A stretch of DNA of 36,918 nt, from assembly GCA_003972955.1 (NCBI GenBank), contig QOAQ01000045.1, forward strand, positions 1 through 36,918. Reading direction: 5' to 3'. Shown here one piece after another: positions 23,308 to 31,360 of this stretch. The number at the start of each line of letters is the position of its first letter. The stretch's first letter is position 1. Under the pieces are notes generated by a model. The model made no database searches and was not told the DNA's origin. It worked only from the letters and a program-made list of their open reading frames with translations. The stretch is from Aquificaceae bacterium. Its GTDB lineage: Bacteria; Pseudomonadota; Gammaproteobacteria; Thiotrichales; Thiotrichaceae. Made by a program: the position numbers and the translations under genes.

Positions 23308-26100
23308 ATGAAAAGTATACTCTACGCGGCTATTTTCTTCCTGCTCTCTGCAACTGCTTCAGCTTTGTTTTATCGCTCGAATGAGTGGGTTATTGTTATT
23401 TTAGCGACAGGACTAGGTTTTGTTTTAGGTCGAGTCAATCAATTACAAAGTGATATGAATGCTTTGAAATCAGCATTAGCCGCAGACTGGGAGAAACGAG
23501 AAAAGTCTCAAGGTATTCCAGCAAATGCTAAGGACGAAGCCACGCAAGCGGTAAAAAAAGAGACAGAACAACAAGCACAGCCTGCAATCGTAGGGAATGA
23601 TATTGATGAACCCCCAGAGATTGTAAAGCCACACAAGATAAAGCCATCAACAAGTCCAATAGTCACTCCTGACCCTATTCAAAAAATCGCTATCCCTCAA
23701 GAACCAAGTAGTGTCGATAAACTCACTGCTATGATTAAAAACTATTTTACAGGGGGGAATTTATTCGTTCGTGTGGGAATTCTTATCCTATTTTTCGGTG
23801 TGTCATTTTTATTAAAATATGCTTCCGATGCAGGTTTCTTCCCCATTGAGTATCGCCTGATGTCTGTTGCTCTAGGGGCTATTGCGTTACTGCTTTTTGG
23901 TTGGCGTTTAAGGCAAACAAAACAAGCCTATGGATTATTATTACAGGGGGCAGGAGTCGGTATTCTTTATCTCGATATTTTCGCTGCCTTTAGTTTGTAT
24001 CAATTAATCCCACCACTACCTGCTTTTGCTTTGATGTTTGTTGTGAGCATGTTTGCAGCGGCTTTAGCAGTATTACAAGACTCTCGCTCTTTAGCGGTTC
24101 TAGGATTTACAGGTGGTTTTCTAGCGCCTATCTTGGCATCGACAGGTTCGAATAATTACGTGGGACTTTTCAGTTATTACGTGTTATTGAACGTCGCGAT
24201 TGTCGTTATCGCATGGTTTAAGGCATGGAGAGAACTTAATTTATTAGGCTTCTTTTTTACCTTTATTGTCGGTACAGCATGGGGCGTGACAAAATACGTT
24301 CCTGAAAATTTTAGTACAACCGAACCTTTTTTGATTATTTTCTTCTTATTTTACGTCTTAATAGCTGTTTTATTTGCCCTGCGTCAACCGCCTAAACTAC
24401 GTGGCTATGTGGATGGCAGTTTATTGTTTGGCGTACCTTTAGCCGCTTCTGGTTTGCAATATGGTCTCGTTAAAGATTTTGAATACGGTATCTCAATCTC
24501 ATCGTTTACAATGGGCGCATTTTATTTGATCCTCGCATGGGGCTTATGGAAACGTGCGGGTGATGGACTGAAATTATTATCAGAAGCTTTCCTTGCTTTA
24601 GGCGTTATTTTCGCATCATTAGCGATACCGTTTGCTTTAGCGCCTACACATACCGCAGCCGCTTGGGGTTTAGAGGGATTAGGTTTGATGTGGCTTGGTT
24701 CGCGTCAAAACCGTTTATCGGTGCGTTTCTTTGGTTTATTACTGCAAGCTGGAGCAGGCGTTTTTGTCGCGGTGGGCGTTGTGTCTTATCGTGCGACGGT
24801 AGAAATGCCCTTTATTAATGCTACTTTTATTAGCGCAATGATGATGGCGATAGCAGGGGGTTTATCTGCTAGATTATTATCAGTCGCCTTTAACGGTCGT
24901 CGAAGCTGGGAAAAGCCTCTGGCTACGATCCTATTAATATGGGGTTTAGTCTGGTTATATGGTGGCGTTATGTCGCAAGTTATCGACTATTATGGTGAAA
25001 AATGGTTAGAAGCTACTTTTTTACTACTTTCTGCGGCTGTGAGTCTTATCTTTATGCTGGCAGCATTGCGTACAAAACCACAGTGGAAACAAGCATGGAT
25101 AGTGTCTTTAGGCTTGTTGGTTGTCATGGTGATGGTCGCCTTAACGCAATTAAATGGTGTACTGTTTAACCCTTATCAAGACCATCCTTTTCGTGATGGT
25201 GGCTTGTTAACATGGCCTATAGCTTTAACTGTTTTCTATACAGTTCTTTTTCAAGTAGATAAACAACAGCTTTACGGCAGTTATCGCGGCATTATTCATA
25301 GTGTTGCCGCGATATTATTGGTTGCACTAATCACATGGGAGGGAATGAATCAGTTATTACACTTTGTTCCTAGCGAAAGTGGCTGGGCTAAATTATGGTT
25401 AGCAATACCCGCTACCATCGCTCTGTGGCTAATAGTTAAAAGTCAGTTCTGGCCAATCGCATTAAACCGTAGCAGCTATCAACAACAGGCAGGGACAGCC
25501 TTGGCTATTTACCTTATTCTATGGGGATTCCTTGCCGTTATTGCACGAGGCAACTCCGAACCATTACCGTGGATACCACTCTTAAATCCTTTAGATATTA
25601 CCTTAGCGATTGTCTTGCTAACGCTTTATAAGTGGTGGCAATCTATTAGTCATGAGGAAATTATGGCAAATATCAGCCAGTTTAAACCTAATAAAAGCAT
25701 GTTTGCGATTAGTATCGCAGGGCTGACCTTTATGTGGCTAAACTTTACTTTATTTCGCATTGCAACTCACTGGTTTGATGTACCATATACTGCTCAGGGT
25801 TTATATCACTCAGGTTTAGTGCAGACTTCCGTTTCCGTATTGTGGGCGCTATCGGGTGTGATGTTAACGATATTTGCCAGTAAGAAAAAAATGCGTACTG
25901 TATGGATTGCAGGCGGGATTTTATTAGGGCTAGTGGTACTAAAACTCTTTACGGTTGATCTTTCGACCTTGAGTAATTTATCACGCATTATTTCATTCTT
26001 GGTCGTCGGTTTGTTGCTGACCAGTATTGGTTATTTTGCCCCTTTACCCTCTTATGAAGATGAGAGTGATAACAATAAGCGAGGGATAAGTGATGACTAG
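23308..26100 (+). CDS. DUF2339 multi-pass membrane protein
   Basis: This 930-residue protein has two N-terminal hydrophobic segments, a charged Pro/Lys-rich linker (about 45-145), and then an almost continuous series of some two dozen membrane segments, starting with the characteristic NLFVRVGILILFFGVSFLLKY. This matches the DUF2339 family, whose function is unknown. Aromatic and Gly-rich helices such as AAWGLEGLGLMWLGSRQ are typical. It is followed, with an 8-base overlap, by a DUF3999 gene, the usual partner. That pairing suggests one envelope complex, with DUF3999 as the periplasmic part. Confidence 0.9.
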   Translation: MKSILYAAIFFLLSATASALFYRSNEWVIVILATGLGFVLGRVNQLQSDMNALKSALAADWEKREKSQGIPANAKDEATQAVKKETEQQAQPAIVGNDIDEPPEIVKPHKIKPSTSPIVTPDPIQKIAIPQEPSSVDKLTAMIKNYFTGGNLFVRVGILILFFGVSFLLKYASDAGFFPIEYRLMSVALGAIALLLFGWRLRQTKQAYGLLLQGAGVGILYLDIFAAFSLYQLIPPLPAFALMFVVSMFAAALAVLQDSRSLAVLGFTGGFLAPILASTGSNNYVGLFSYYVLLNVAIVVIAWFKAWRELNLLGFFFTFIVGTAWGVTKYVPENFSTTEPFLIIFFLFYVLIAVLFALRQPPKLRGYVDGSLLFGVPLAASGLQYGLVKDFEYGISISSFTMGAFYLILAWGLWKRAGDGLKLLSEAFLALGVIFASLAIPFALAPTHTAAAWGLEGLGLMWLGSRQNRLSVRFFGLLLQAGAGVFVAVGVVSYRATVEMPFINATFISAMMMAIAGGLSARLLSVAFNGRRSWEKPLATILLIWGLVWLYGGVMSQVIDYYGEKWLEATFLLLSAAVSLIFMLAALRTKPQWKQAWIVSLGLLVVMVMVALTQLNGVLFNPYQDHPFRDGGLLTWPIALTVFYTVLFQVDKQQLYGSYRGIIHSVAAILLVALITWEGMNQLLHFVPSESGWAKLWLAIPATIALWLIVKSQFWPIALNRSSYQQQAGTALAIYLILWGFLAVIARGNSEPLPWIPLLNPLDITLAIVLLTLYKWWQSISHEEIMANISQFKPNKSMFAISIAGLTFMWLNFTLFRIATHWFDVPYTAQGLYHSGLVQTSVSVLWALSGVMLTIFASKKKMRTVWIAGGILLGLVVLKLFTVDLSTLSNLSRIISFLVVGLLLTSIGYFAPLPSYEDESDNNKRGISDD

Positions 26101-27457
26101 ATTCTCATGTTTTTTATTGAGCTTGCTATTTTTAGCGACAGTGGCATTTGCAGAACAGGATTTAACACCCCAAAACTTTAGTTTTAAAGCACCATTAGCT
26201 GGTGGTGAGAGTTCATTGCGTCAAGTTGATTTACCAAATGCTATTTTGCAAGGCATGATGCGTAATGACTTGGGGGATTTGCGTGTTTTTAATGCAGCAG
26301 GGCAGATTGTTCCACACACCTTTGTGCGAGGTGTCACACAAAAAACATCACAAGATCGTCCCCTTGTTTTTTATCCTTTTGATAAAGAACAATCCGCTAA
26401 TCCTGCCTCTATTCGTATTCACATAGAGCAAAAAGGCATACAACAACGTGTTGATGTTCAAAGTCAGAAGGCAAGCCAAGATGCTAAAAAGCAGAATGAG
26501 TTTCAATACATTATTGAAAATACACTGAGTCAGAATAATGCCAACCAACAACTCTGCCGTTTGGATCTTGATTGGCAACAGCCTAAAGATAGTATGGTGC
26601 TACCATTAAAAATCGAAAGTAGTCGTGATCTGCAACATTGGTCGTTATTAAGCAGCCGTAAAACAGTATCAAAACTTAACTATGCAGGTTCACAGTTATT
26701 ACGTTCATATATTGATATACCTTGTACAACACAACGCTATTTACGTTTGCAATGGCTGAAACCAGAGCAAAATATCAAACTGATAAAAATAACAGGACGC
26801 TACCGTCAAGCAGGTAGTAAAAAAATGCAATGGGATAATCTAGGCAAGCCACAGGTTAATAATCAAGGGGAGTGGTTATTTGAAAATAAAAGTGTTGCGC
26901 CTATTGCTCGTTTATCTTTAAACGCACCCAGCAATGGCGTTTTGTATAAAGGGCAACTGTTTTCCAGAGCGACTAAAAAATCCAAATGGAGAAGACAGCA
27001 AAGTATTATCCAATATCGCCTTAAAATGGGTGAGTCAGAGCTGAAAAGTGATGCCGTCGAGCTTTATAATGGGGGCGATAAATACTGGAAAATTAAGCTA
27101 AGTGGAGAAACTAAATTTAGTGAAAGCCAGTTACCAGACATAAACGTAAGCCGACAGCAACAGCAAATTATCTACCTAGCGCAGGGTGCAGAACCTTTTA
27201 CATTGGTCTATGGCAATAGTGAGGTTAAACCAGCGAGTGACAGTGGTATTACACAACTTATCAGAACATTAACAGAGACAGGTAGTAATCCAGATATTGC
27301 AACAATCGCTGATATTGTAAAAATTACGGATAAAGTAGAGGTAGCTCAAAAAACACCTTGGAAAATCATTGCCTTGTGGTTGGTTTTACTATTAGGAACA
27401 GCCGTGATGGGGTACATGGCATATAGCCTTTATCGGCAGATGAACAGTAAGGATTGA
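26093..27457 (+). CDS. DUF3999 periplasmic protein, partner of DUF2339
   Basis: This 454-residue protein has a signal peptide (MTRFSCFLLSLLFLATVAFA), a long beta-rich periplasmic region and one C-terminal membrane helix (IIALWLVLLLGTAVMGYMAY), the DUF3999 layout. The early segment SLRQVDLPNAILQGMMRNDLGDLRVFNAAGQIVPH is typical of the family. I take the ATG at 26093 (GAGG upstream) over the GTG at 26090. It overlaps the DUF2339 stop by 8 bases, so translation is coupled. Function is unknown; carbohydrate-binding-like beta domains are possible. Confidence 0.88.
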   Translation: MTRFSCFLLSLLFLATVAFAEQDLTPQNFSFKAPLAGGESSLRQVDLPNAILQGMMRNDLGDLRVFNAAGQIVPHTFVRGVTQKTSQDRPLVFYPFDKEQSANPASIRIHIEQKGIQQRVDVQSQKASQDAKKQNEFQYIIENTLSQNNANQQLCRLDLDWQQPKDSMVLPLKIESSRDLQHWSLLSSRKTVSKLNYAGSQLLRSYIDIPCTTQRYLRLQWLKPEQNIKLIKITGRYRQAGSKKMQWDNLGKPQVNNQGEWLFENKSVAPIARLSLNAPSNGVLYKGQLFSRATKKSKWRRQQSIIQYRLKMGESELKSDAVELYNGGDKYWKIKLSGETKFSESQLPDINVSRQQQQIIYLAQGAEPFTLVYGNSEVKPASDSGITQLIRTLTETGSNPDIATIADIVKITDKVEVAQKTPWKIIALWLVLLLGTAVMGYMAYSLYRQMNSKD

Positions 27458-27477
27458 GGAGTGCCTTTTGTGATGGT

Positions 27478-27516
27478 AATCCGTGACTTCACTGTGTCTT
27501 AATAAAGTCACGGATT
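27478..27516. terminator. Hairpin between convergent genes, probable terminator
   Basis: AATCCGTGACTT and AAGTCACGGATT form a perfect 12-bp stem with a 15-base loop, midway between the DUF3999 stop and the convergent CHRD gene stop. Neither side has a strong U-tract, so it may act as a weak two-way terminator or protect 3' ends. Confidence 0.6.
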
Positions 27517-27531
27517 CAGATTTAAGTTGAA

Positions 27532-28359
27532 CTATGGCTTGATTTGACCGCGTAACTCTCCTTTAGGAAAAGCAGGGCTGTGAATATTAATATATAAATC
27601 TTCATTTAAAAATTTGCTGTAATTCTCTTCGGTTAATTGACTACCAGTCGGTAATTCCCATACAGAGCCATCATTTGTATTTTTTGTAAAACCGACAACA
27701 ACTTTACCACTTGCTCCCGCAGCACCCATATGGATATGAGCAGCTTTAGCATCATTAAGATCAGTTAGTTTAATATTAGCTCTTAACTTATGATCTCCTG
27801 ATGTTTCAACGGTGACATAAGCATGTCCTGATGCTGTAGAGGCATTTGGTGGTACTTGATTTGCGCCTGAAAGTTCTACTCTAGCGACTTTGTAAGTGTC
27901 AGGAATAATCTGACCTCTTACTTCTCCCGCAGGATGGCTTTGAGTATGTACATTAATATATAAACCTGCTTTTAAAAGTGTTTCTAGTTGAGCAGCATTG
28001 AGCTGACTTCCATTGGGTACGGTAAATTTATTAGGATTATTTGGATCTTGTGTTAAGGCAATCATCACGCCGCCATTTTTACCTGCATCACCACCATGAA
28101 TATGGGCTGCTGTTGGGTTTCCTGTGGTGTTTTCTACCGTGATACTGCCACTAATAGCACCTGTTGAGGTATCTATTTTGATATTTCCTGATCCTTTTCT
28201 ATTGCCTGTTACAGGAGGGTTTTCCTGATCTCCTGAGAGTGAAATAGAGATACTTTCTGTATTTGACGAGCTTGAATCACAGGCACTTATTCCTGTCATA
28301 ATGACGGCAAATGAAGCTGCGAGGGTTAGTGTCTTTATATGACCATTTAGATGAAACAT
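27532..28359 (-). CDS. Lipoprotein with two CHRD domains
   Basis: This is an exported 275-residue protein with a lipoprotein signal ending in GISAC (about Cys27) and a Ser-rich linker. The two CHRD domains, at about residues 38-150 and 158-275, each have the LSG-x-Q-x-PP opening (LSGDQENPPV and LSGANQVPPN), an AAHIH segment (PTAAHIHGGDAG, AKAAHIHMGAAG) and an end like LYINVHTQSHPAGEVRGQI. The paired His and HxxxxPxGExRGQI residues are the domain hallmark; function is unknown in bacteria, though metal binding is plausible. GGGAG lies before the ATG. It diverges from an ECF sigma gene, which suggests that it is a target of that sigma factor. Confidence 0.92.
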   Translation of the reverse strand: MFHLNGHIKTLTLAASFAVIMTGISACDSSSSNTESISISLSGDQENPPVTGNRKGSGNIKIDTSTGAISGSITVENTTGNPTAAHIHGGDAGKNGGVMIALTQDPNNPNKFTVPNGSQLNAAQLETLLKAGLYINVHTQSHPAGEVRGQIIPDTYKVARVELSGANQVPPNASTASGHAYVTVETSGDHKLRANIKLTDLNDAKAAHIHMGAAGASGKVVVGFTKNTNDGSVWELPTGSQLTEENYSKFLNEDLYINIHSPAFPKGELRGQIKP

Positions 28360-28500
28360 AATTTCTCCCGATTTAATTACTTTATAATTAGCTATGATGA
28401 TGTGTATTAAATAGGTGACTAATAAATCTACTTAAAATACATCGTGTGAACGTACAAAATTATAAACACCTAGCGCAGCTTATCTATTCCAACTTATTGT

Positions 28501-28568
28501 GATTATTTTAAATAATCTATATTAATCATCTATTTATAAAATATATTTTTTATTATTGAATAATAATC
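28501..28568. promoter_or_regulatory. Two AT-rich palindromes in the CHRD/sigma divergent region
   Basis: GATTATT-TTA-AATAATC (28501-28517) and TTATTATT-G-AATAATAA (28550-28566, running into AATAATC) share the half-site AATAATC. They lie 65-130 bases before the sigma gene start. They could be operator sites, but AT-rich DNA makes such palindromes easily by chance. Confidence 0.3.
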
Positions 28569-28632
28569 GTTAGAAAGTGTTAGTAGAAGTGAAGAGATAG
28601 CAATTAGATATATCACCACTAAGGACTATAAA

Positions 28633-29136
28633 GTGAGTCAATTTCTGACTGAAGTAGAAAACTGTATACCCGCATTGCGACGCTATGCTCATGCCTTAGC
28701 GTATGACAGTATGGAAGCAGATGAGTTAGTGCAAGACTGTTTAGAGCGCGCACTGCGTAAACGTTTTTTATGGAAACCAACCTCATCAGTAAGGGCATGG
28801 CTATTTACCATGCTACATAATATCAATGCCAATAAAGTACGAAAAGTTAAGCGACAACCTGTTGTATCAAGCTTAGAGAATGATATTGATAAAACATTAC
28901 ATCCTATTGATTCCGATATGGGAATAAGAGATATTAAAACGTGTCTACGACAACTGCCTGAGCAACAGCAACATATTTTACTACTCGTTGCATTAGAAGG
29001 AATGAGTTATAAAGAAGTGGGGAAAATTCTTAATATTCCAGTCGGAACGGTTATGTCACGTTTATCTCGGGCAAGAGAAGCATTACGAACAATAATGACG
29101 GCAGCACAAACGCCACGATTGAGGCGCGTAAAATGA
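28633..29136 (+). CDS. ECF-type RNA polymerase sigma factor
   Basis: This is a 167-residue group IV sigma factor. Region 2 is at about 10-75 (LRRYAHALAYDSMEADELVQDCLERAL, then VRAWLFTMLHNINANKVRK) and region 4 at about 108-158, with the helix-turn-helix MSYKEVGKILNIPVGTVMSRLSRAREAL. It starts at GTG with AAGGA 7 bases upstream. Its last codons overlap the anti-sigma gene (ATGA), the usual coupled arrangement. Likely targets are its own operon and the divergent CHRD lipoprotein; the stimulus is unknown. Confidence 0.93.
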   Translation: MSQFLTEVENCIPALRRYAHALAYDSMEADELVQDCLERALRKRFLWKPTSSVRAWLFTMLHNINANKVRKVKRQPVVSSLENDIDKTLHPIDSDMGIRDIKTCLRQLPEQQQHILLLVALEGMSYKEVGKILNIPVGTVMSRLSRAREALRTIMTAAQTPRLRRVK

Positions 29137-29951
29137 ATAAAAAAGACAAGACAATTCAAGAGCATGAGCTACATGCTTATGTCGATAATCAACTTGATGA
29201 TGAAAGGGTGAAAGCAGTTGAGAAATGGTTAAAAAACAATCCTCATGATGCTCAAAAAGTGTTTGATTGGCAGGGGCAAAATATAGCCATCAATAAATAC
29301 TTTGATGATGAAAAATATCAGCAAATACCCCATCAATTTGATGTAAAAAAATTATCTCAGCAAAATAGAAGATACCAATTTCAACTAGCAGCCTCTGTCA
29401 TGATGATGCTATTCACAGGGCTGATCGGTTGGTTTTCACATGCTTATTACCAGAGCGAAAGCATCCAAATAGCAGAAAACTATAATTTTGTCAGCCCCGC
29501 AGTGAGTGCGTACAAAGTCTATTCTGTGGATATAAAACACCCTGTAGAAATCTCTGCCGATAAAGAAAAACATCTGGTTAAATGGTTGTCTAATCGTTTA
29601 GGAAAACCACTGAGCACGCCACAATTATCTTCGCTTGGTTATCAGTTAGTAGGCGGGCGTTTACTCGCGGTTAAGCAAGGGCCAGCCGCACAGTTTATGT
29701 TTGAAAATAAAGCAGGAAAACGTATCACCTTATTTATTAGCAATAATCCTTCGCTACAAACCGCATCTTTTCACTTTACGGAAGAACAACAGGTGAAATC
29801 ATTTTATTGGGTTGATAAAAATTTGAGCTACGCTTTATCGGGTGATATTTCTCGTCAAGAGCTTTTAGCATTATCTCACTTGGTTTATCAACAACTAGAA
29901 GACCCGCTTCCTGTTAATCAGTTAGATAAAAAATTATTAAAGGAAGCGTAG
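29133..29951 (+). CDS. Membrane-spanning anti-sigma factor
   Basis: This 272-residue protein has a cytosolic N-terminal anti-sigma-like part (EHELHAYVDNQLDDERVKAVEKWL, about 10-35), one membrane helix (FQLAASVMMMLFTGLIGWF, about 83-101) and a periplasmic domain of about 170 residues that should sense the signal. The HxxxCxxC zinc motif of ZAS anti-sigmas is absent, so it is a non-zinc type. The periplasmic segment LSSLGYQLVGGRLLAVKQGPAAQFMFE resembles that of other proteobacterial anti-sigmas paired with ECF factors. It starts within the sigma stop (ATGA). Confidence 0.85.
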   Translation: MNKKDKTIQEHELHAYVDNQLDDERVKAVEKWLKNNPHDAQKVFDWQGQNIAINKYFDDEKYQQIPHQFDVKKLSQQNRRYQFQLAASVMMMLFTGLIGWFSHAYYQSESIQIAENYNFVSPAVSAYKVYSVDIKHPVEISADKEKHLVKWLSNRLGKPLSTPQLSSLGYQLVGGRLLAVKQGPAAQFMFENKAGKRITLFISNNPSLQTASFHFTEEQQVKSFYWVDKNLSYALSGDISRQELLALSHLVYQQLEDPLPVNQLDKKLLKEA

Positions 29952-30265
29952 ACTAAATTAAACCTAATAACCGTTCAGACAGATACCTTCTGAAATTTGT
30001 CAGCTCACGACGAAAAATGTGATAAATACTGCTTCTCTTGCTTTTTGAGGAGAAGTACTTCTTTCTGGAATAATGTAGATGAAGTACTAGTACTCCAACA
30101 ATATTGTATTGATGGAGTACTAGCTCCCCGTTTTTTATCCAAATACGAACCATAAATCCCTTTTATATTGATAATTAATCCTTTCATAAAAATACTCTAA
30201 GGCATTCTGACAAGGTTTATGTAAAGTGTTGACATAATCATTACCGCGAACTTGGTGTATTTACG
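29952..30265. other. 314-base intergenic region with several hairpins
   Basis: It separates the anti-sigma gene from the BON-OmpA gene. It holds a copy of CTGAAATTTGTCAG, a hairpin CTTCTC...GAGAAG near 30031-30054, a small palindrome GAAGTACTTC, and the terminator-like hairpin listed separately. A consensus -35 TTGACA occurs at 30229-30234 but has no good -10 at proper spacing. The short minus-strand ORFs in the track are not convincing. Confidence 0.5.
30089..30138 (+). terminator. Terminator-like hairpin after the anti-sigma gene
   Basis: CTAGTACTCC and GGAGTACTAG form a perfect 10-bp stem, extended inside by CAATA/TATTG after a two-base bulge. A TTTTTT run begins 8 bases after the stem. 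The distance from stem to U-tract is longer than ideal, so termination strength is uncertain. Confidence 0.55.
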
Positions 30266-31360
30266 ATGAGAAAGTTATTAATTTTATTAATTGGTCTTTT
30301 GCTATTTGCTTTATTGTCTTATTTTTGTATTTATAAATATTCGACTCAAAAAATAGAGTTAGATATTAAAAGTAAAGTCGAAGACTCGCTTATACGAAAT
30401 GATCTTTCATCCGTTAAGGTGAAGACAGATGGTTTAGATATAACGTTACAAGGCGTTGTTGCCTCGCAAGCGTTGAAAGCAAAAGCTGAGAGGGTCGCAT
30501 CAGTAGATGGTTATCATAAAATCAATAACTTAATCGAAGTTGTAAAAAAACAAGCACCTCCTAAGCCTGTTTATATAGAGCCTTACTCAATGGCAATAGG
30601 GCTTAAAGACGACAAATCCCTCATTCTCAGTGGTTCAGTTCCCAATAGTCAAATTAAAAATAAACTTCTGAGTTTGGCAAATAGTGAATACGGTAAACCT
30701 CATGTAACAGATGATTTAATGATTAAAGCGAAAGCTCCAAGGGATTGGGAAACTGCTTTAGTGAGTGTGCTTGATATATTTCCATTAATGAAAAATGCCC
30801 AATTAGAAGTATCAGATGAAGACCTCAAGTTATCGGGCATGGCAATAAATGAAGCGGCGCGTGAGAAAATCACTCTATCTTTAGAACAAGCCCTGCCTAA
30901 AAACTATGTCGGAAATTTAAATATAAGCGTAGCTCCTAAAGTTGATGCTGATAATGAGCAAGTGTCTAGCGCTGCTCTTCAAGAAGCCGCTAAAAATTGT
31001 CAGGAAACATTTGCAAACTTGCTTTCTAAAAACAAAATTCACTTTAAAACAGGACGAGCCGAAATAGCAAAAAGTAGCTCTACATTGTTAGATGATTTGA
31101 GTAAGGCAGCCAACGGATGTCCTAAACAAATTATTGTTATTGCGGGTCATACTGACTCTCAAGGTTCAAAAAAGGCGAATAAAGCATTAAGTCAAAAACG
31201 TGCAGAAGCAGTTGTTAATTATTTACAGAAAAAAGGGATTAATAAAAGTAATTTAAAAGCAATAGGGTTTGGAGAAGAAAAACCTATTGCTAGCAATAAA
31301 ACATCTAAAGGGCGGGCACTTAACCGTAGAATTGAATTTACTGTAGAAGGAGTAAAATAA
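30266..31360 (+). CDS. BON-domain plus OmpA C-terminal domain envelope protein
   Basis: This 364-residue protein is anchored by one N-terminal helix (KLLILLIGLLLFALLSYFCIY). A BON domain is clear at about 33-95 (VKVKTDGLDITLQGVVASQALKAKAERV), and one or two weaker BON-like repeats follow to about 230. The C-terminal OmpA domain (about 245-364) has IHFKTGRAEIAKSS, the peptidoglycan-contacting Asp and Arg in GHTDSQGSKKANKALSQKRAEAV, and the ending GRALNRRIEFTV. The layout resembles mycobacterial ArfA (OmpATb). It should tie the inner membrane to the cell wall. Its stop shares a base with the next start (TAATG), so it is coupled to the giant coiled-coil gene. Confidence 0.88.
   Translation: MRKLLILLIGLLLFALLSYFCIYKYSTQKIELDIKSKVEDSLIRNDLSSVKVKTDGLDITLQGVVASQALKAKAERVASVDGYHKINNLIEVVKKQAPPKPVYIEPYSMAIGLKDDKSLILSGSVPNSQIKNKLLSLANSEYGKPHVTDDLMIKAKAPRDWETALVSVLDIFPLMKNAQLEVSDEDLKLSGMAINEAAREKITLSLEQALPKNYVGNLNISVAPKVDADNEQVSSAALQEAAKNCQETFANLLSKNKIHFKTGRAEIAKSSSTLLDDLSKAANGCPKQIIVIAGHTDSQGSKKANKALSQKRAEAVVNYLQKKGINKSNLKAIGFGEEKPIASNKTSKGRALNRRIEFTVEGVK

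Noticed and set aside
29953-30187. Two short minus-strand ORFs (66 and 60 residues)
   Set aside because: They read through hairpins and AT-rich intergenic DNA with no ribosome site or coding bias.
30229-30257. TTGACA considered as a promoter for the BON-OmpA operon
   Set aside because: No acceptable -10 at 16-19 bases, and the start codon is too close downstream.
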